The translations under genes and the position numbers were made by a program. A DNA stretch of 64,000 nucleotides, taken from the NCBI GenBank assembly GCA_936440205.1, contig OW387134.1, positions 67,953,442-68,017,441 on the forward strand, read 5' to 3'. Below, in pieces: positions 53,736-64,000 of the stretch. The stretch is from Lepidonotus clava. Lineage: Eukaryota > Annelida > Polychaeta > Phyllodocida > Polynoidae. Every line of letters starts with the position of its first letter. Position 1 is the stretch's first letter. Under the pieces are notes generated by a model. The model did not search any database. It was not told the origin of the DNA and saw only the letters and a list, made by a program, of their open reading frames with translations.

Positions 53736-54490
53736 TGGCTGGTACTATAGACGTTGTGCACATGAAGTCACATATCTAAAATTGGAATGGACGCCATATT
53801 GGTGATCAATTTAAATAACTTGTATTTCACAATCTTTTAGCATCCACAATGTAGATTTTTATCTATTTTATTACTACAGAACTCTAAAATCATAATAAAT
53901 AATTATTATTGATAAATTTTAGATATATTTCATGACCATGTGGATGTGATGATCACCAAAATCTGGTCACATGACCCTGTCTGCACAAGGTCTATAGCTG
54001 TCCATGTCTTAGTTCTCTGTCAGGATATCCATCTTTGATAAATATATAAAAGTGTATATTGGGTTCCCTATATGTAAGCCTACTTTTCAGAATAATTGGA
54101 TTTCATTCAACTTAGAAATTATCATTTGGTTATTTATCGTTGTAAGAGTCTTGATCATAGACGAGCAATTTAAAATCCATCTATCCATAACAAGTAACAC
54201 CACTGTTTGACTGTGTGAGAGGTGGTAGCCATTCTAAAGTATAAGTCTGGTGAAATATCATCAATACTCCAAAGGTGTAAGGCTAGCTGTACTTAAACAT
54301 CAACTTACATTCTACCACAGAGCTTAACCACATCCTTCAGTCCCGATACATGTGTATACATGGGTGTCAGGTCTCGTGGTGGAGTTCCAACCTATTCCCC
54401 ATACGGTGGACCGGTGTCACACCAGGAAGTGGCCATCATCAGTGAGTGTCCGATTCTTGTCTCAAAGTATATATTGCTAAGCATGTCATC
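53736..54490. other. No gene seen
   Basis: AT-rich unique-looking DNA. Confidence 0.45.
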
Positions 54491-54800
54491 ACCCTATACA
54501 CTTAGACTCTTTCTCTTTAAGGAGAAGAGAAAGGTTTCCCCTCTTCCTCTTTAAGACCAAAGATTCTCCCTGTTATATCTCACATGAGGCTCATAAGGTG
54601 AGGTTTTCTTCTTGAAGCATAGAGGTTTAGTATTGATGTATACCACCAGGGGGTGCATATATATCCTCTTTTTCTTGAAGCGAAATCCCTCACCAAATGA
54701 GCCCACCATAAGTATAATAGGGAGTGAAAGGTGTGCTTCAAGAGGATGAGGGGAAACATTTCTCCTCTCCTTCAAGAGAAAGAGTCTAGGTGTATGGGGT
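54491..54800. mobile_element. 310-bp foldback element
   Basis: Arms of about 53 bp (54491-54543 and 54748-54800) are inverted copies: ACACTTAGACTCTTTCTCTT versus the reverse complement of AAGAGAAAGAGTCTAGGTGT. The interior has further CTTCTTGAAG-like words. No coding. Confidence 0.65.
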
Positions 54801-55397
54801 GTAAATATATATATCCCTGCCATCCTCACTGGCATTTAACCAGGAACCCTAAAAGCTATATCCCACTATACAGTATTTGCTTGTGGTACAATGAAAAGAC
54901 GCAAGCCAACTGCTGGAAACTTGCTTGTAGTAGGGTGCCGTAAGGTGGAATATAGGTACTTGCTTGTGGTAGGTCCCTACCGCAAATGATTTTGTAGGCC
55001 CTATGGGATTTCTATGGATTGCTTGCAGTTGGAGATACTGGTAAACATGTTGGTCTCAAAACCGCAAACTACATGCGGTGGCCAAAATGAGGTTCTGCAA
55101 ATGCTATCTACCGCAAAGTGGAATATAGTCTTTACCCTCCCCTATTGTAGAGGAGGAGGGCAACTAGTCATTTTCAGAATAGCCATTTTCACACTCCCTG
55201 GACACTTTACCATGCTGGACATTTACCCACGGCACACCTCTCCCCCGATGGGACACAACGCCCCCATCCGCCCCCTACTGGGCCCTTCGGTCATCGGTAT
55301 GCGGGGCGGCCGGCCTCCAGGGTCCCAGTCCCTGACCACCCAGGAGAAGCAGGAGCAGCAGACGGGGGTTTGCCAAGACCAGACAGACCGAAGGCTT
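54801..55397. other. No gene seen
   Basis: Contains CTTGCTTGTGGTA-like words at intervals (54887-55030) and a GC-rich patch (55230-55380) with a 137-codon frame lacking any domain. Confidence 0.4.
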
Positions 55398-55400
55398 TTA

Positions 55401-56034
55401 AGCCCCATACCCATTAGGCGATTTTGACCAAGTCGGCCGACTGATCGGTGCTAAAATTGGTAAATTCTACAAGAATTATTCTCCCCACCATAGATTGATT
55501 ATTTATTGTAGTTGACCTGCAGCCTAGCATTAATCAAGGTGCATTCTGGGAAATATGTAGACAAGTTGGAAGGCTTAAGTACAGGAATGGTTTGAAAATT
55601 TAATTTGAAAATTCATCTATTCTAATCCATTTCAGAAAGATATATACCAAAAATTTGAAAGTTTTCCATAGTTTATCAAGAGTTTTTGTCTACAAAATCG
55701 GTCAAAATTAATCTGTATGTTCCTTAAAATACAGGAAACAAGAATCTGTAGTAGGGAGATGGAGAATTAATGATAGGTTATACCAAACATCTCCATTTTA
55801 ATATTGTATACTGACTGGTGAACTTAATTGGTGCAGAGATTGGCCAATCTGATCTAGCTTATTGGCTTTAAAGCCCACAAGGCAATTCTTACTATTATTG
55901 CACATGTTTGATATCAATATGTGCAATTCAATTATTGCATACTGATTGGTGATCCGAATCGGCACAGAAATAAGCAGATTATTCTGGTAGGATCGGCTGC
56001 CGACTTGGTCAAAATCGCCTAATGGGTATGGGGC
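55401..56034. mobile_element. Family P transposon carrying a nested family A element
   Basis: Ends AGCCCCATACCCATTAGGCG and CGCCTAATGGGTATGGGGCT. Its length of 634 bp against about 200 bp for other copies is explained by the nested element at 55478-55768 and some extra sequence. Left flank TTA (55398-55400), right flank GAA. Confidence 0.7.
55478..55768. mobile_element. Family A element nested in family P
   Basis: Ends TTATTCTCCCCACCATAGAT and GTAGTAGGGAGATGGAGAAT. Contains GTTGACCTGCAGCCTAGCAT. About 290 bp. Confidence 0.65.
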
Positions 56035-56177
56035 TGAAGGCTCACCTTGCTCAGGCCAATAGGGCTATTCCACAGGGGTCTACTATCTCTACAGCCCTGG
56101 ATCCCTACACTGGTACCGAGGACAACAGAAATTGGTAGGATCGGGATGTATTCGGGCCCACTTCGACGTCAGTGTAA

Positions 56178-56385
56178 GGCCCCATACCCACTAGGACATT
56201 TTTCCACAGTCGCCCGATGGATCGGCACTGAAATCTGATTTTACACCTAAAATCAGCCGATTTTGGCAAAGATTCAGTCATATATATTTAAATATACTAT
56301 CCTAACAGGTGATCATAAGAATTCGCTGATTCCAGCGCCGATCCATTGGCTGACTGTGTAAAAGTCACCTAATGGGTATGTGGCT
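56178..56385. mobile_element. Family P transposon with TAA target duplication
   Basis: TAA on both sides (56175-56177, 56386-56388). Ends GGCCCCATACCCACTAGGAC and CACCTAATGGGTATGTGGCT. 208 bp. Confidence 0.8.
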
Positions 56386-57469
56386 TAAGAAAAGAGCTCC
56401 ATTTACTGCAGTGTCTAGGGGTACCGCTGGACATCTTGTAGGGTAATAAAAGTCTCCAGTTTCTCACTTTGGTCGGGTGACCAAAGAGACGTGCTCAGAA
56501 TTAAGGGCTTTTTAGAAGGATATATTATACTGTCTTCAGCTAAGTCTGTTCTTCCAGACAGTACAATTGATTGGTAGTACATTGCTAGTCTGGTATTACT
56601 ATTTCAACCTTTTTCCATCAATGATCCCATTAGGGTTAGGACGTTAAACTACCCCAACAATCAAACAAACAAACAAACAAACAAAGAAACATTCATCAAT
56701 GATGTCCTAGTGAGGGACCAGATTTAGATACATTATATCTTTCGATAGATTACCTTTAAAAATTGAGTATGAAATTCAAGGGAAAAGGTCTCAACACATC
56801 CCTTGTGGTCTTTTCATTGTTCTTTGGTTCCTTTAATCTAAACATGATTAGAATTATGATGCAGTATTGTTGGTAATTAAAAGATAGTGAAATTAAAACA
56901 AATAAAAGATAATGAAATTAAAACAAACTGATAACAAAAAAATCTCAAGCCCAATGTTCATATCAGGGCTTAAAGGGAATGAAAGTTGTATTGGAAAGAT
57001 AATTAGATGAAAAAAGTTGTGGGGAATTTTACTCGAGTTTCTCAAAAACTGAAATGCTACTACAACAAACCAATGAGATCAGCAGTCACATACTTGAAAT
57101 GACGAAATAATTGACAAAACTTTCTCGGAGTCTTTCTAATCCTGTTATATTGAGGACATAATTTATAAGCTTAGACAGTTCAAGAGGCATTACTAACATG
57201 CAAACTTTTTAAATCGATCTCAGAATTTTTAGATAAATCCCTCACTCAATTTCCACCAAATTCAATTCCCTTTGCGGCTCGACGTTAAGCACCTTTGCTC
57301 TCTGCTTCTACCTTAACCCACCCCCCAGTTGATCAATAACTGACCCCCAGGTCGACTCGTAGGGCGGGGCTCCCATTGTTTATGCTCATCCGACGTGCTA
57401 AACCTGTTTTGTGTACCGCCGTCTCGGACAGGAGAAGTCGGCGATTTACGTCTCAGGGTCACCCGGGGC
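56386..57469. other. No gene seen; SINE tail remnant
   Basis: GGTTAGGACGTTAAACTACC followed by CAAACAAACAAACAAACAAA at about 56635-56685 is the tail of a SINE-like element whose body is not recognisable. The rest is AT-rich. Confidence 0.5.
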
Positions 57470-57762
57470 AGTAGTCTGTCGAAGTCAGACCCACTGTTTC
57501 CCAAAGTGAGTCTGTAAACCGGCAACCATTTTAGGTGGGAATTCCCACCAAAATCTCAGCATGCTTTGCAGCCGCTGGTTTATGGCAGGTAGGACCATAA
57601 ACCAGCCAGCATGCAGACTACCATCAAAGGGGTTCCCCATGCTATTTATAGAGGGCCAATAAAATAATTCCTTACAAATATTTATTGACCGCTAGTAGCC
57701 ATGGACTCTTGTGGGTGTGTAAGGACCTATTATGTAAGAGGTATCTAGGTCACGGAAGGACT
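57470..57762 (+). mobile_element. Family B short element
   Basis: Has the CCCACTGTTTCCCAAAGTGA head, core GGCAACCATTTTAGGTGGGA and end TAGGTCACGGAAGGACT. Confidence 0.75.
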
Positions 57763-59371
57763 ATAGGGACAGTGGTCATTTGCTCTTGGGACAACCCCCG
57801 TGGAGGAGGGTATCGATTTAAGCTGGAATATATGGCACCTGAGTTATGCACGGTCCAGTGGTCACGGAGTCTCAGGGACATAACTCGTCTTCTTTGAGGG
57901 ATACAGGAGAGTGATATCTATGATAAATTCCTCGGAGAGTTTTTATCTCCGTGTGAGAGAAGGAAAAAGGGGATTTTTATGACGCGCGTCATAATGTGAG
58001 TAGTATAGGAGGTTGTTACATTCAACCAGGTACCGCACAGTTTTTCAGTTTGCCTTTATTTCTTGGATATTACAATTCAACATGTAAATGAATTTTAGAA
58101 ATACATGTCCTAGGAACAGTGTTCTTTCCATTAAGGATGTTATCTATTGGCTAAATATTGATTCGAAGCAATGAAAAAGTATGAAGGAAACTCCATCTTC
58201 GTAGTAGATGTTTTCATGCAGTTTTGATCCCCCAGGGCACTTTAACCACACGAACATATAAATCCTTTGAGGAAAGGTGGTTGAAAGCAGATAAAAATAA
58301 TTTACGGTGAAAAACAAAACAGTGGAAAATGTAACGATAAGGCCTGTCCAATCATTTTTCACCCTTATCAGATTGTGAAGTAGAATACTAGCTTAAGAGA
58401 TAAGAATTCTCACAAGGGCCGATACTGTCTAGCAGCGAACACGAACTACTTTCCTTAGACAAACAGCCACACTCTTAGCCAAGCTCTAAAAGTCAATTTG
58501 AGTCTTCCTGGGCCCCATCTGGGAACCATTCGTCAATGGGCCCATCAGCCCACCTCCGGCCCGCAAGGAGTTAACCCCGATCCGCCATCGATAACTCGTC
58601 AGCCGGTGTTTTATGCCGAGATGAAGATGGGGGGCAAGTGCTAAATGGCCTCTCCACTGCTGAGGGCCATGGGGAAGGGTCTCCACTACCTATAGGGCTG
58701 AGGAAAGGGTCTTCACTACAAAGGGCAGCAGGAAAATTAAGTTTAAAGTACCTGGTACAAGTCTGACAAAGGTATTGAACGGTCCATTTTATAGAGGGTT
58801 GAATCTATGGGATATGTTGCCAGCACAAATACAAAGAGCCACAAGCAAGGTTAGATTTATTCAGACAATTCAGTGATGATGTACTGCTGACTACCTAGAT
58901 GACTGGCTAGTATTATGGACTGGGTTTTTGCTATGCTTTGATATATGGCAATTATTCTGTCATTCCAGAGGAGTATCAGTGTATCAAAATGACGCCATTA
59001 TATATCTTGACGAAACTTTTTTCTCAAAAACCATAACAGACTATGTCTTTCTCTCTCTCTCTCTCTCATTGATTGTAAAAATTAAAATGTATTATTATTA
59101 TTATGAACTTCATAACTTGTCATTTATATGTAGCTCATTTCATCATCAGAAATCAACTTGAAGAACATGCACACCTATGAACATGTATGTGAAGTTGAAA
59201 TAATAAGGGGTTGGGAAAGGGTCTTCACTGCTGAGGGCTGGGGAAAAGGGGGGATGGGGGCATGGGCTGATGGGGATAGGGGTAAGAAATAGTGGGGGAG
59301 GGAACAGGAGGCAAACATCTTCAAGCCCTATTGTCGGATTGCATTCTTGAACTCCCAAGAGCTGCTCACAC
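57763..59371. other. No gene seen
   Basis: Holds an 18-bp perfect palindrome (57977-57994), a (TC)n microsatellite at about 59048-59068 and a short ATT repeat near 59092-59103. Frames of 66-77 codons show no domain. Confidence 0.5.
57977..57994. other. 18-bp perfect palindrome
   Basis: TTATGACGCGCGTCATAA reads the same on both strands, with a CGCGCG centre in an AT-rich neighbourhood. It could be a dimeric protein-binding site; nothing in context assigns a role. Confidence 0.6.
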
Positions 59372-59374
59372 TAA

Positions 59375-59547
59375 AGCCCCATACCCACTAGGCGATTTGG
59401 GCTCGGTCGCTATATGCTATATTGAAATATACATGTTTGATCTGAATCACCGGAAAAATCGTCCAACGATTCACCCGAATCAAAAATAATTTCAATATAG
59501 AATACTGACGGGTGATGGAGCCTAAATTGCCTAGTGGGTATGAGGCT
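59375..59547. mobile_element. Family P transposon, short form
   Basis: Ends AGCCCCATACCCACTAGGCG and TGCCTAGTGGGTATGAGGCT. Left flank TAA (59372-59374), right flank TTT. 173 bp. Confidence 0.75.
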
Positions 59548-60424
59548 TTTTTGAGCTGCTCCCCTACCCTTTGGGATTTAATGTAAGCAACAACTACTTA
59601 TTTTCACCTTCTCAAAATTATAGAACAGAATTTGCATGAATTATAAACTTAAGAAAATGAGTGAAAGGGCATTGAGATGTCCTCGAGGGGAGGGCTTTAC
59701 ACAAACTGATTAAAATTGAAGGCAACAAATAGACTATGTCTTTTCAAGGAGGGTAACAAGATAAACCTTAGGCCTTTCAAAATTGAAATCACAGTAGGCC
59801 TTTGTATGCTTTAGGCATCCCCGGAATGGTGTGTGAATTAGTTCAGTAAGGTATCACACAACTGAGCGCATGGCTTCAACCCTACCCCGAATTGGTCAAT
59901 TGGGTAGAAATCAGGCGGAAAGGAGCCTTCAGCTATCCTAAAATTAAACTCAGAAAATACACTTTGGGCTGCTCCCAAAATTGAAGCCGGATAAGGGCGC
60001 TGTAAGCCTTCCCAGTATTGAAGCCAGTTCCTAAAGGTAAAGAATTAATCCGCGTCTCTCAGGTAAACATCACGGCCTGCCTGGTTTGCCTCCAGTTCAT
60101 TGGTGCGGTTTCCATGGTAATTGGTGGTGGGTTTTGTGTGGTTGGCTGGTGGGGTGGGAAGTAGGGGGCGGACCATTAAATATGTATACATGGACATGGG
60201 GGGAAGGCTGAAAATTGTGAAAATTTTCACGCGTTCCTATACTAAATCAAAACACATTTCAGCCAAAGGGCTGAGGAGTGGGTCTAAAATTTATAAAATC
60301 TGTGTGAGTTTCCTTACAAATTCAATTCCTACCTCAGCTTGGGGGTGGGGGTCTAGATTTTACGGAAAGCCTAGAGAGAGGACTGGGGTGGTTGGAAGTA
60401 GGAGGAGCTAAGCCTGTTTTCCAC
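59548..60424. other. No gene seen
   Basis: Frames of 61-96 codons near 60045-60411 have no recognised domain. Confidence 0.45.
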
Positions 60425-60620
60425 TTGGCAATTGTGACGGCCGGCAATTCAACAATTTGACGTATGTTTGGGTGATAAAATAAAGAAGAACCTTAGGGGT
60501 GGTCCTCGAGTGTCTGTACGATCCATGTGGATCGTACAAACCTTGGGCTTTGCCTTCGGTATGTAACGATGCCCTATGGGTTGTACAGCCACCCCGCGGT
60601 TCTTTTTATTATATTATGAC
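60425..60620 (-). repeat. Family C repeat, partial
   Basis: TGTTTGGGTGATAAAATAAA, TTCGGTATGTAACGATGCCC and TATGGGTTGTACAGCCACC match the reversed units at 17870-18570. Also contains the inverted pair GTACGATCC/GGATCGTAC around 60517-60538. Confidence 0.6.
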
Positions 60621-61006
60621 ACAGGGAAAAATACTGCGAGCCAGGGAAACTCTGGGTAAACACATGGAATTTGGTAATAGATTGGTACCCTGTTGGCAAA
60701 TTGAAACATGTCGCATATGAGCAACAACGAATTATATCCCTAATATGTGTGAATTTTTCGGGACATGGTCATATCATAGCTCAAGTTGTGCAGTGGAATT
60801 CAGCCTTATGTCGGTGATTATTTCTCATTACTTTTGGCAGCCGTCAGGGGTGGTCTGTCCCCCCGGTTGGCGTGAATAGCCCCCCGCGTTTGTCTACCAC
60901 CCGAGACTTGTCGGCGGCCGGGGGTCTCAGATAAAACCGCATTATCTGTTCCGCCTGATTAGCCCCTGCCCGGGGATAAAAGCAGGTAGTAAGCAGTGGA
61001 GGGCCT
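60621..61006. other. No gene seen
   Basis: Unremarkable; a GC-rich patch near 60845-60925 has no recognised feature. Confidence 0.4.
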
Positions 61007-61568
61007 TAGAAGTCAGGGCTGTCATTGTGGGGACATGTTCCTTACCCGGCCACCCAATCAACCCGACACCGGGGGACGGGCTAGGTACAGAGGGCCAAAG
61101 GAAACCTCGGGGTGGGGAATTCACGGGCTTCACTGGTTTCTTCCATAATGAAATTTACATTGAATTGCAGGTGCTGTTGCTTTGGAATTTGTGAACTTCT
61201 ATGTTTGTGTGTGTGTGGGGGGGGGGGGATGCAAATGTAAGAAATACATATATGGATGTATATATATATATATCTGTGTATATTTATTTATATAGTTTAT
61301 GTATAATATCAAAGTGCGTGTCAGTATAGAAGTCAGGGCTGTCATTGTGGGACATGTTCCTTACCCCGCCACCCAATCAACCCGACGGGGGACGGGGCGG
61401 GTACAGAGGGCCTAAGGAAACCTCAGGGTGGGGACTTCACGAGCTTCACTGCTTTCTCGATAATGAAATTTACATTGAATTTCAGGTGCTTTTGGTCTAA
61501 AATTTGTGAACTTGTATGTCTGTGTGTGTGTGTTTGGGTGCAAATGCAAGAAAAACATATATGGATGC

Positions 61569-61599
<31 letters not shown>

Positions 61600-61860
61600 C
61601 TGTGTGTATTTATTTATATAGTTTATGTATATAATGAAAATATGTGTCAGTCTAGAAGTCAGGGCTGTCATTGTGGGTACAAGTTCCTTACCCACCACCC
61701 AATCAACCCGACACCAGGGGCCGGGCTGAGTACAGAGGGCCTAAGGAAACTTCAGGGCAGGAACTTCACGGGCTTCACTGCTTTCTACCATAATGTAATT
61801 TACATTGAATTTCAGGTGCTGTTGTTGTGGAATTTGTGAAGTACCAAGTGTATGGTTGTA
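61007..61860 (+). repeat. 320-327-bp tandem repeat, about 2.7 copies
   Basis: AGAAGTCAGGGCTGTCATTG starts units at about 61007, 61327 and 61654. Each has CACCCAATCAACCCGACA, GGCTTCACTG and AATGAAATTTACATTGAATT, followed by expandable TG and TA microsatellites of different lengths. Confidence 0.9.
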
Positions 61861-62329
61861 AATATATTTCTTTATATATATGTATACATATATATACACA
61901 TGTGTGTAATCATATATAGATCTGTATGTGTTTGTGAAAGTAGATTTAATGTTGTGTCAGTGTGGATATAAATCAATAGTCGTTATCAAAACATTGTTGC
62001 ATCAAATCTTGGTTTTGTGTCAAAGGGATTCAAAGTCAAAGTTTTCAGGTTTCCACTTTTCTTTTGCTTTTGCCTATTTAGAACTTAGAATCACCTTTCA
62101 ATCATATAACAGTAATTATCACATCAAAATTCAAATGCCTGCTATTTCATTCTAAGCATATTTCTGACAGCCACTTAATTCTAAAATCAGGCATCAGTGA
62201 TATGTCGTCAGTCTGCCTGATGTGGAAGCCGACTGCTGAGACCACTGTGGCTGCATACGTCCACAGACTGGGCGATTAGCAGGTATTAGCTTGTCATCGG
62301 AACATACAGTCGGCCCTGAGCTCGGTTTA
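61861..62329. other. No gene seen
   Basis: TATA-rich at the start, then featureless. Confidence 0.45.
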
Positions 62330-63415
62330 AGCCCATATTCCACTAGACGATTCAAACTGCAAGCAATATGTAATATGAGACCTTTCCCAAATTGATTGGC
62401 CCAAGACCATGCATCCTACATATCATTGGAAAGAGAATTTTAAATCCTTTCTAAAGGTATCTAATATGCCTATGTGCCGATTCCAAGTGGCGATTTTTGT
62501 AAATCGTCAATAAAATCGGCATGTGTAATACAACCATCATGGCTGTTTGACCGCAGGGATCAGCTGAGTCAAGAAAATGACAGATCCCCCAGCCGGACGA
62601 TTCAGACTGCAAACAAATCAGCGTGTGACATACAGCCATCATGACGATTCAGACTGCAAACAATGTTTTAATCTGAAACCTTTCCCAAATTATAGGACAA
62701 AAGACCATGCATCCTACATATCATTAGAAAGAGAATTTCAAGACCTTTCTGATGATATCTTACATGCCTATGTTAAACCCCAATTGCCACTGGCGATTTT
62801 TTGAAACCGGTAATAAAATCGGCATGTGACATACAGCCATCATGGCTGTTTGACGACGGGGGTTCAGCTGAGTCAAGACAATGACAGATCCAAAAGCTGT
62901 ATGATTCAGACTGGTAGCAAATTGTTAATCTGGGACCTTTCACAAAGTATTCGGCAAAAGACCATGCATACTACATATCATTAGAAAGAGAATTTCAAGA
63001 CCTTTCAAAAGGTATATAATATACCCAAGTTAAATCCCGATTCTAAGTGGCGATTTTTAAAATTGGCAATAAAATTCATACAGCTGTTTCATACAGCCAT
63101 TATGCTCTTGACAGCTGGGATCAGCCGAGTCAAGACAATGACAGATCCCCCAGCTACACGATTCAGACTGCTAGGATTATGTTAATCTGGTACCTATCCA
63201 AAATTATTTTGGAAAAAAAACATGCATCCTACATATCATATGAAAGGTAATTTCAAGACATTTCCAAATGTATGTAACACGCCTATGTTAAACCCAAATT
63301 CCAAGCGACGATTTTTTGAAATCGACAATAAAATCGGCGTGTGTATTCAGCCATTATGCTGTTTGACGGTGGGGATCAGCCGTGTCAAGACAATGACAGA
63401 TCCCCCAGCTGGCCA
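62330..63415 (+). repeat. Tandem family D array, unit about 257 bp, 4 copies
   Basis: CCATGCATCCTACATATCAT recurs at about 62407, 62704, 62963 (ATACTACATATCAT) and 63220. AATGACAGATCCCCCAGC recurs at the unit ends. The first interval is about 40 bp longer because ACGATTCAGACTGCAAACAA is duplicated near 62597-62660. It starts with CCCATATTCCACTAGACGAT, recalling a family P end. Confidence 0.85.
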
Positions 63416-64000
63416 TTAGGGAGCGGCTGTCAACACTGGGATTAGTCAGCTAATAGTGGCGGCCGGCGGACGATTAGCTTCGTCACCATCCATCATGTAA
63501 GACCACCCCGAGGACGACAAGACCTCCCCTCCCCCTACCCCTGGGGTGTAGGACATACTGGGCCGACATACTGGAGGAGAGGGTGCAGGGTGGGGGTAGG
63601 GACTGACGGTGGTCCTGTCGGGTTGGTTGTGATGAAGGTGGTAAGCTCAGATGCCTTTTTACCCCCTCAAAATAATAATTTTCTCATTATTTCTGAATGC
63701 CCTCTCATATCAGTTAGAAATGAAAAGTCTTGTCTTCTTTTTTGTAAAGTGGGGCCGTCCAGTAATTACATGTGCACCGGAGGGAAGGGGTGTGAAATTA
63801 TTGAAAATGTGCGTACATGTCTCTGTACAAATCTAATGCTTACGTCAGGCTAAGTGTCAGGATTCCAGAGTTAAAGAAAAATTGCTTACGTAATAATGGA
63901 CAGCACCCATATAATTGAAATATTCCATATTAAACCATTGATACAGCAGATCTAATCTATTCATTTCTAGGGCTGAATGCCTAAATCGTAATTCAAACTT
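63416..64000. other. No gene seen
   Basis: An 87-codon frame near 63590 lacks a domain. No repeat recognised. Confidence 0.45.

Overview
The window looks like repeat-dense, gene-poor non-coding DNA (intergenic or deep intron) from an invertebrate animal, most likely a marine mollusc. This inference rests on four things: tRNA-derived SINEs ending in a (GA)CGTTAAAC tail plus CAAACAAA, a long degenerate TTAGGG-like tract, many short inverted-repeat transposons, and a tyrosine-recombinase retrotransposon. The species cannot be fixed from sequence alone. I found no convincing host protein-coding gene, rRNA or tRNA gene. The only long coding frames (gag-like, RT-RNase H, tyrosine recombinase, all minus strand, 29.2-33.6 kb) belong to the retrotransposon.

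Layout. 1-2.9 kb: a 392-bp satellite interrupted by a 0.7-kb element. 4.0-4.75 kb: a GC-rich patch with a compact minus-strand promoter-like array (TATA, CCAAT, CACGTG, TGACGTCA). 5.5-9.9 kb: four SINE-like insertions bounded by target-site duplications, two of them in opposite copies of one local duplication. 10.6-14.8 kb: two minisatellites (62-bp and about 130-bp units). 15-20.7 kb: short non-autonomous elements, a tandem 340-bp repeat and a possible exon-like duplication. 20.9-21.8 kb: interstitial telomere-like DNA. 22-28 kb: short repeats and an AT-rich duplication.

28.2-37.7 kb: a very large foldback element whose arms are tandem units of about 350 bp. A young Ngaro-type retrotransposon, 28,553-33,614, sits in its left arm. 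It has split direct repeats that look identical, and no target-site duplication. 38-47 kb: microsatellite, a near-perfect hairpin, short transposons, and a 30-bp minisatellite split by a TAA-flanked transposon. 48-54 kb: tandem duplications, an element family carrying an internal 30-bp minisatellite of variable copy number, and a SINE with a 13-bp target-site duplication. 54-64 kb: nested TAA-type transposons and two more tandem arrays.

Recurring families, named here for convenience: P (TIR AGCCCCATACCCACTAGGCG, TSD TAA, probably Harbinger-like); A (TIR TTCTCCCTACCACGGATAGC); B (about 290 bp, core CAGCAACCATTTTAGGTGGG); C (about 340 bp, TATGTGACAATCCC type); D (core CATGCATCCTACATATCAT); E (internal minisatellite); X (GGGGGCGTC start, terminal hairpin). 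Coordinates of repeat edges are by eye and may be off by several bases unless a target-site duplication is stated.
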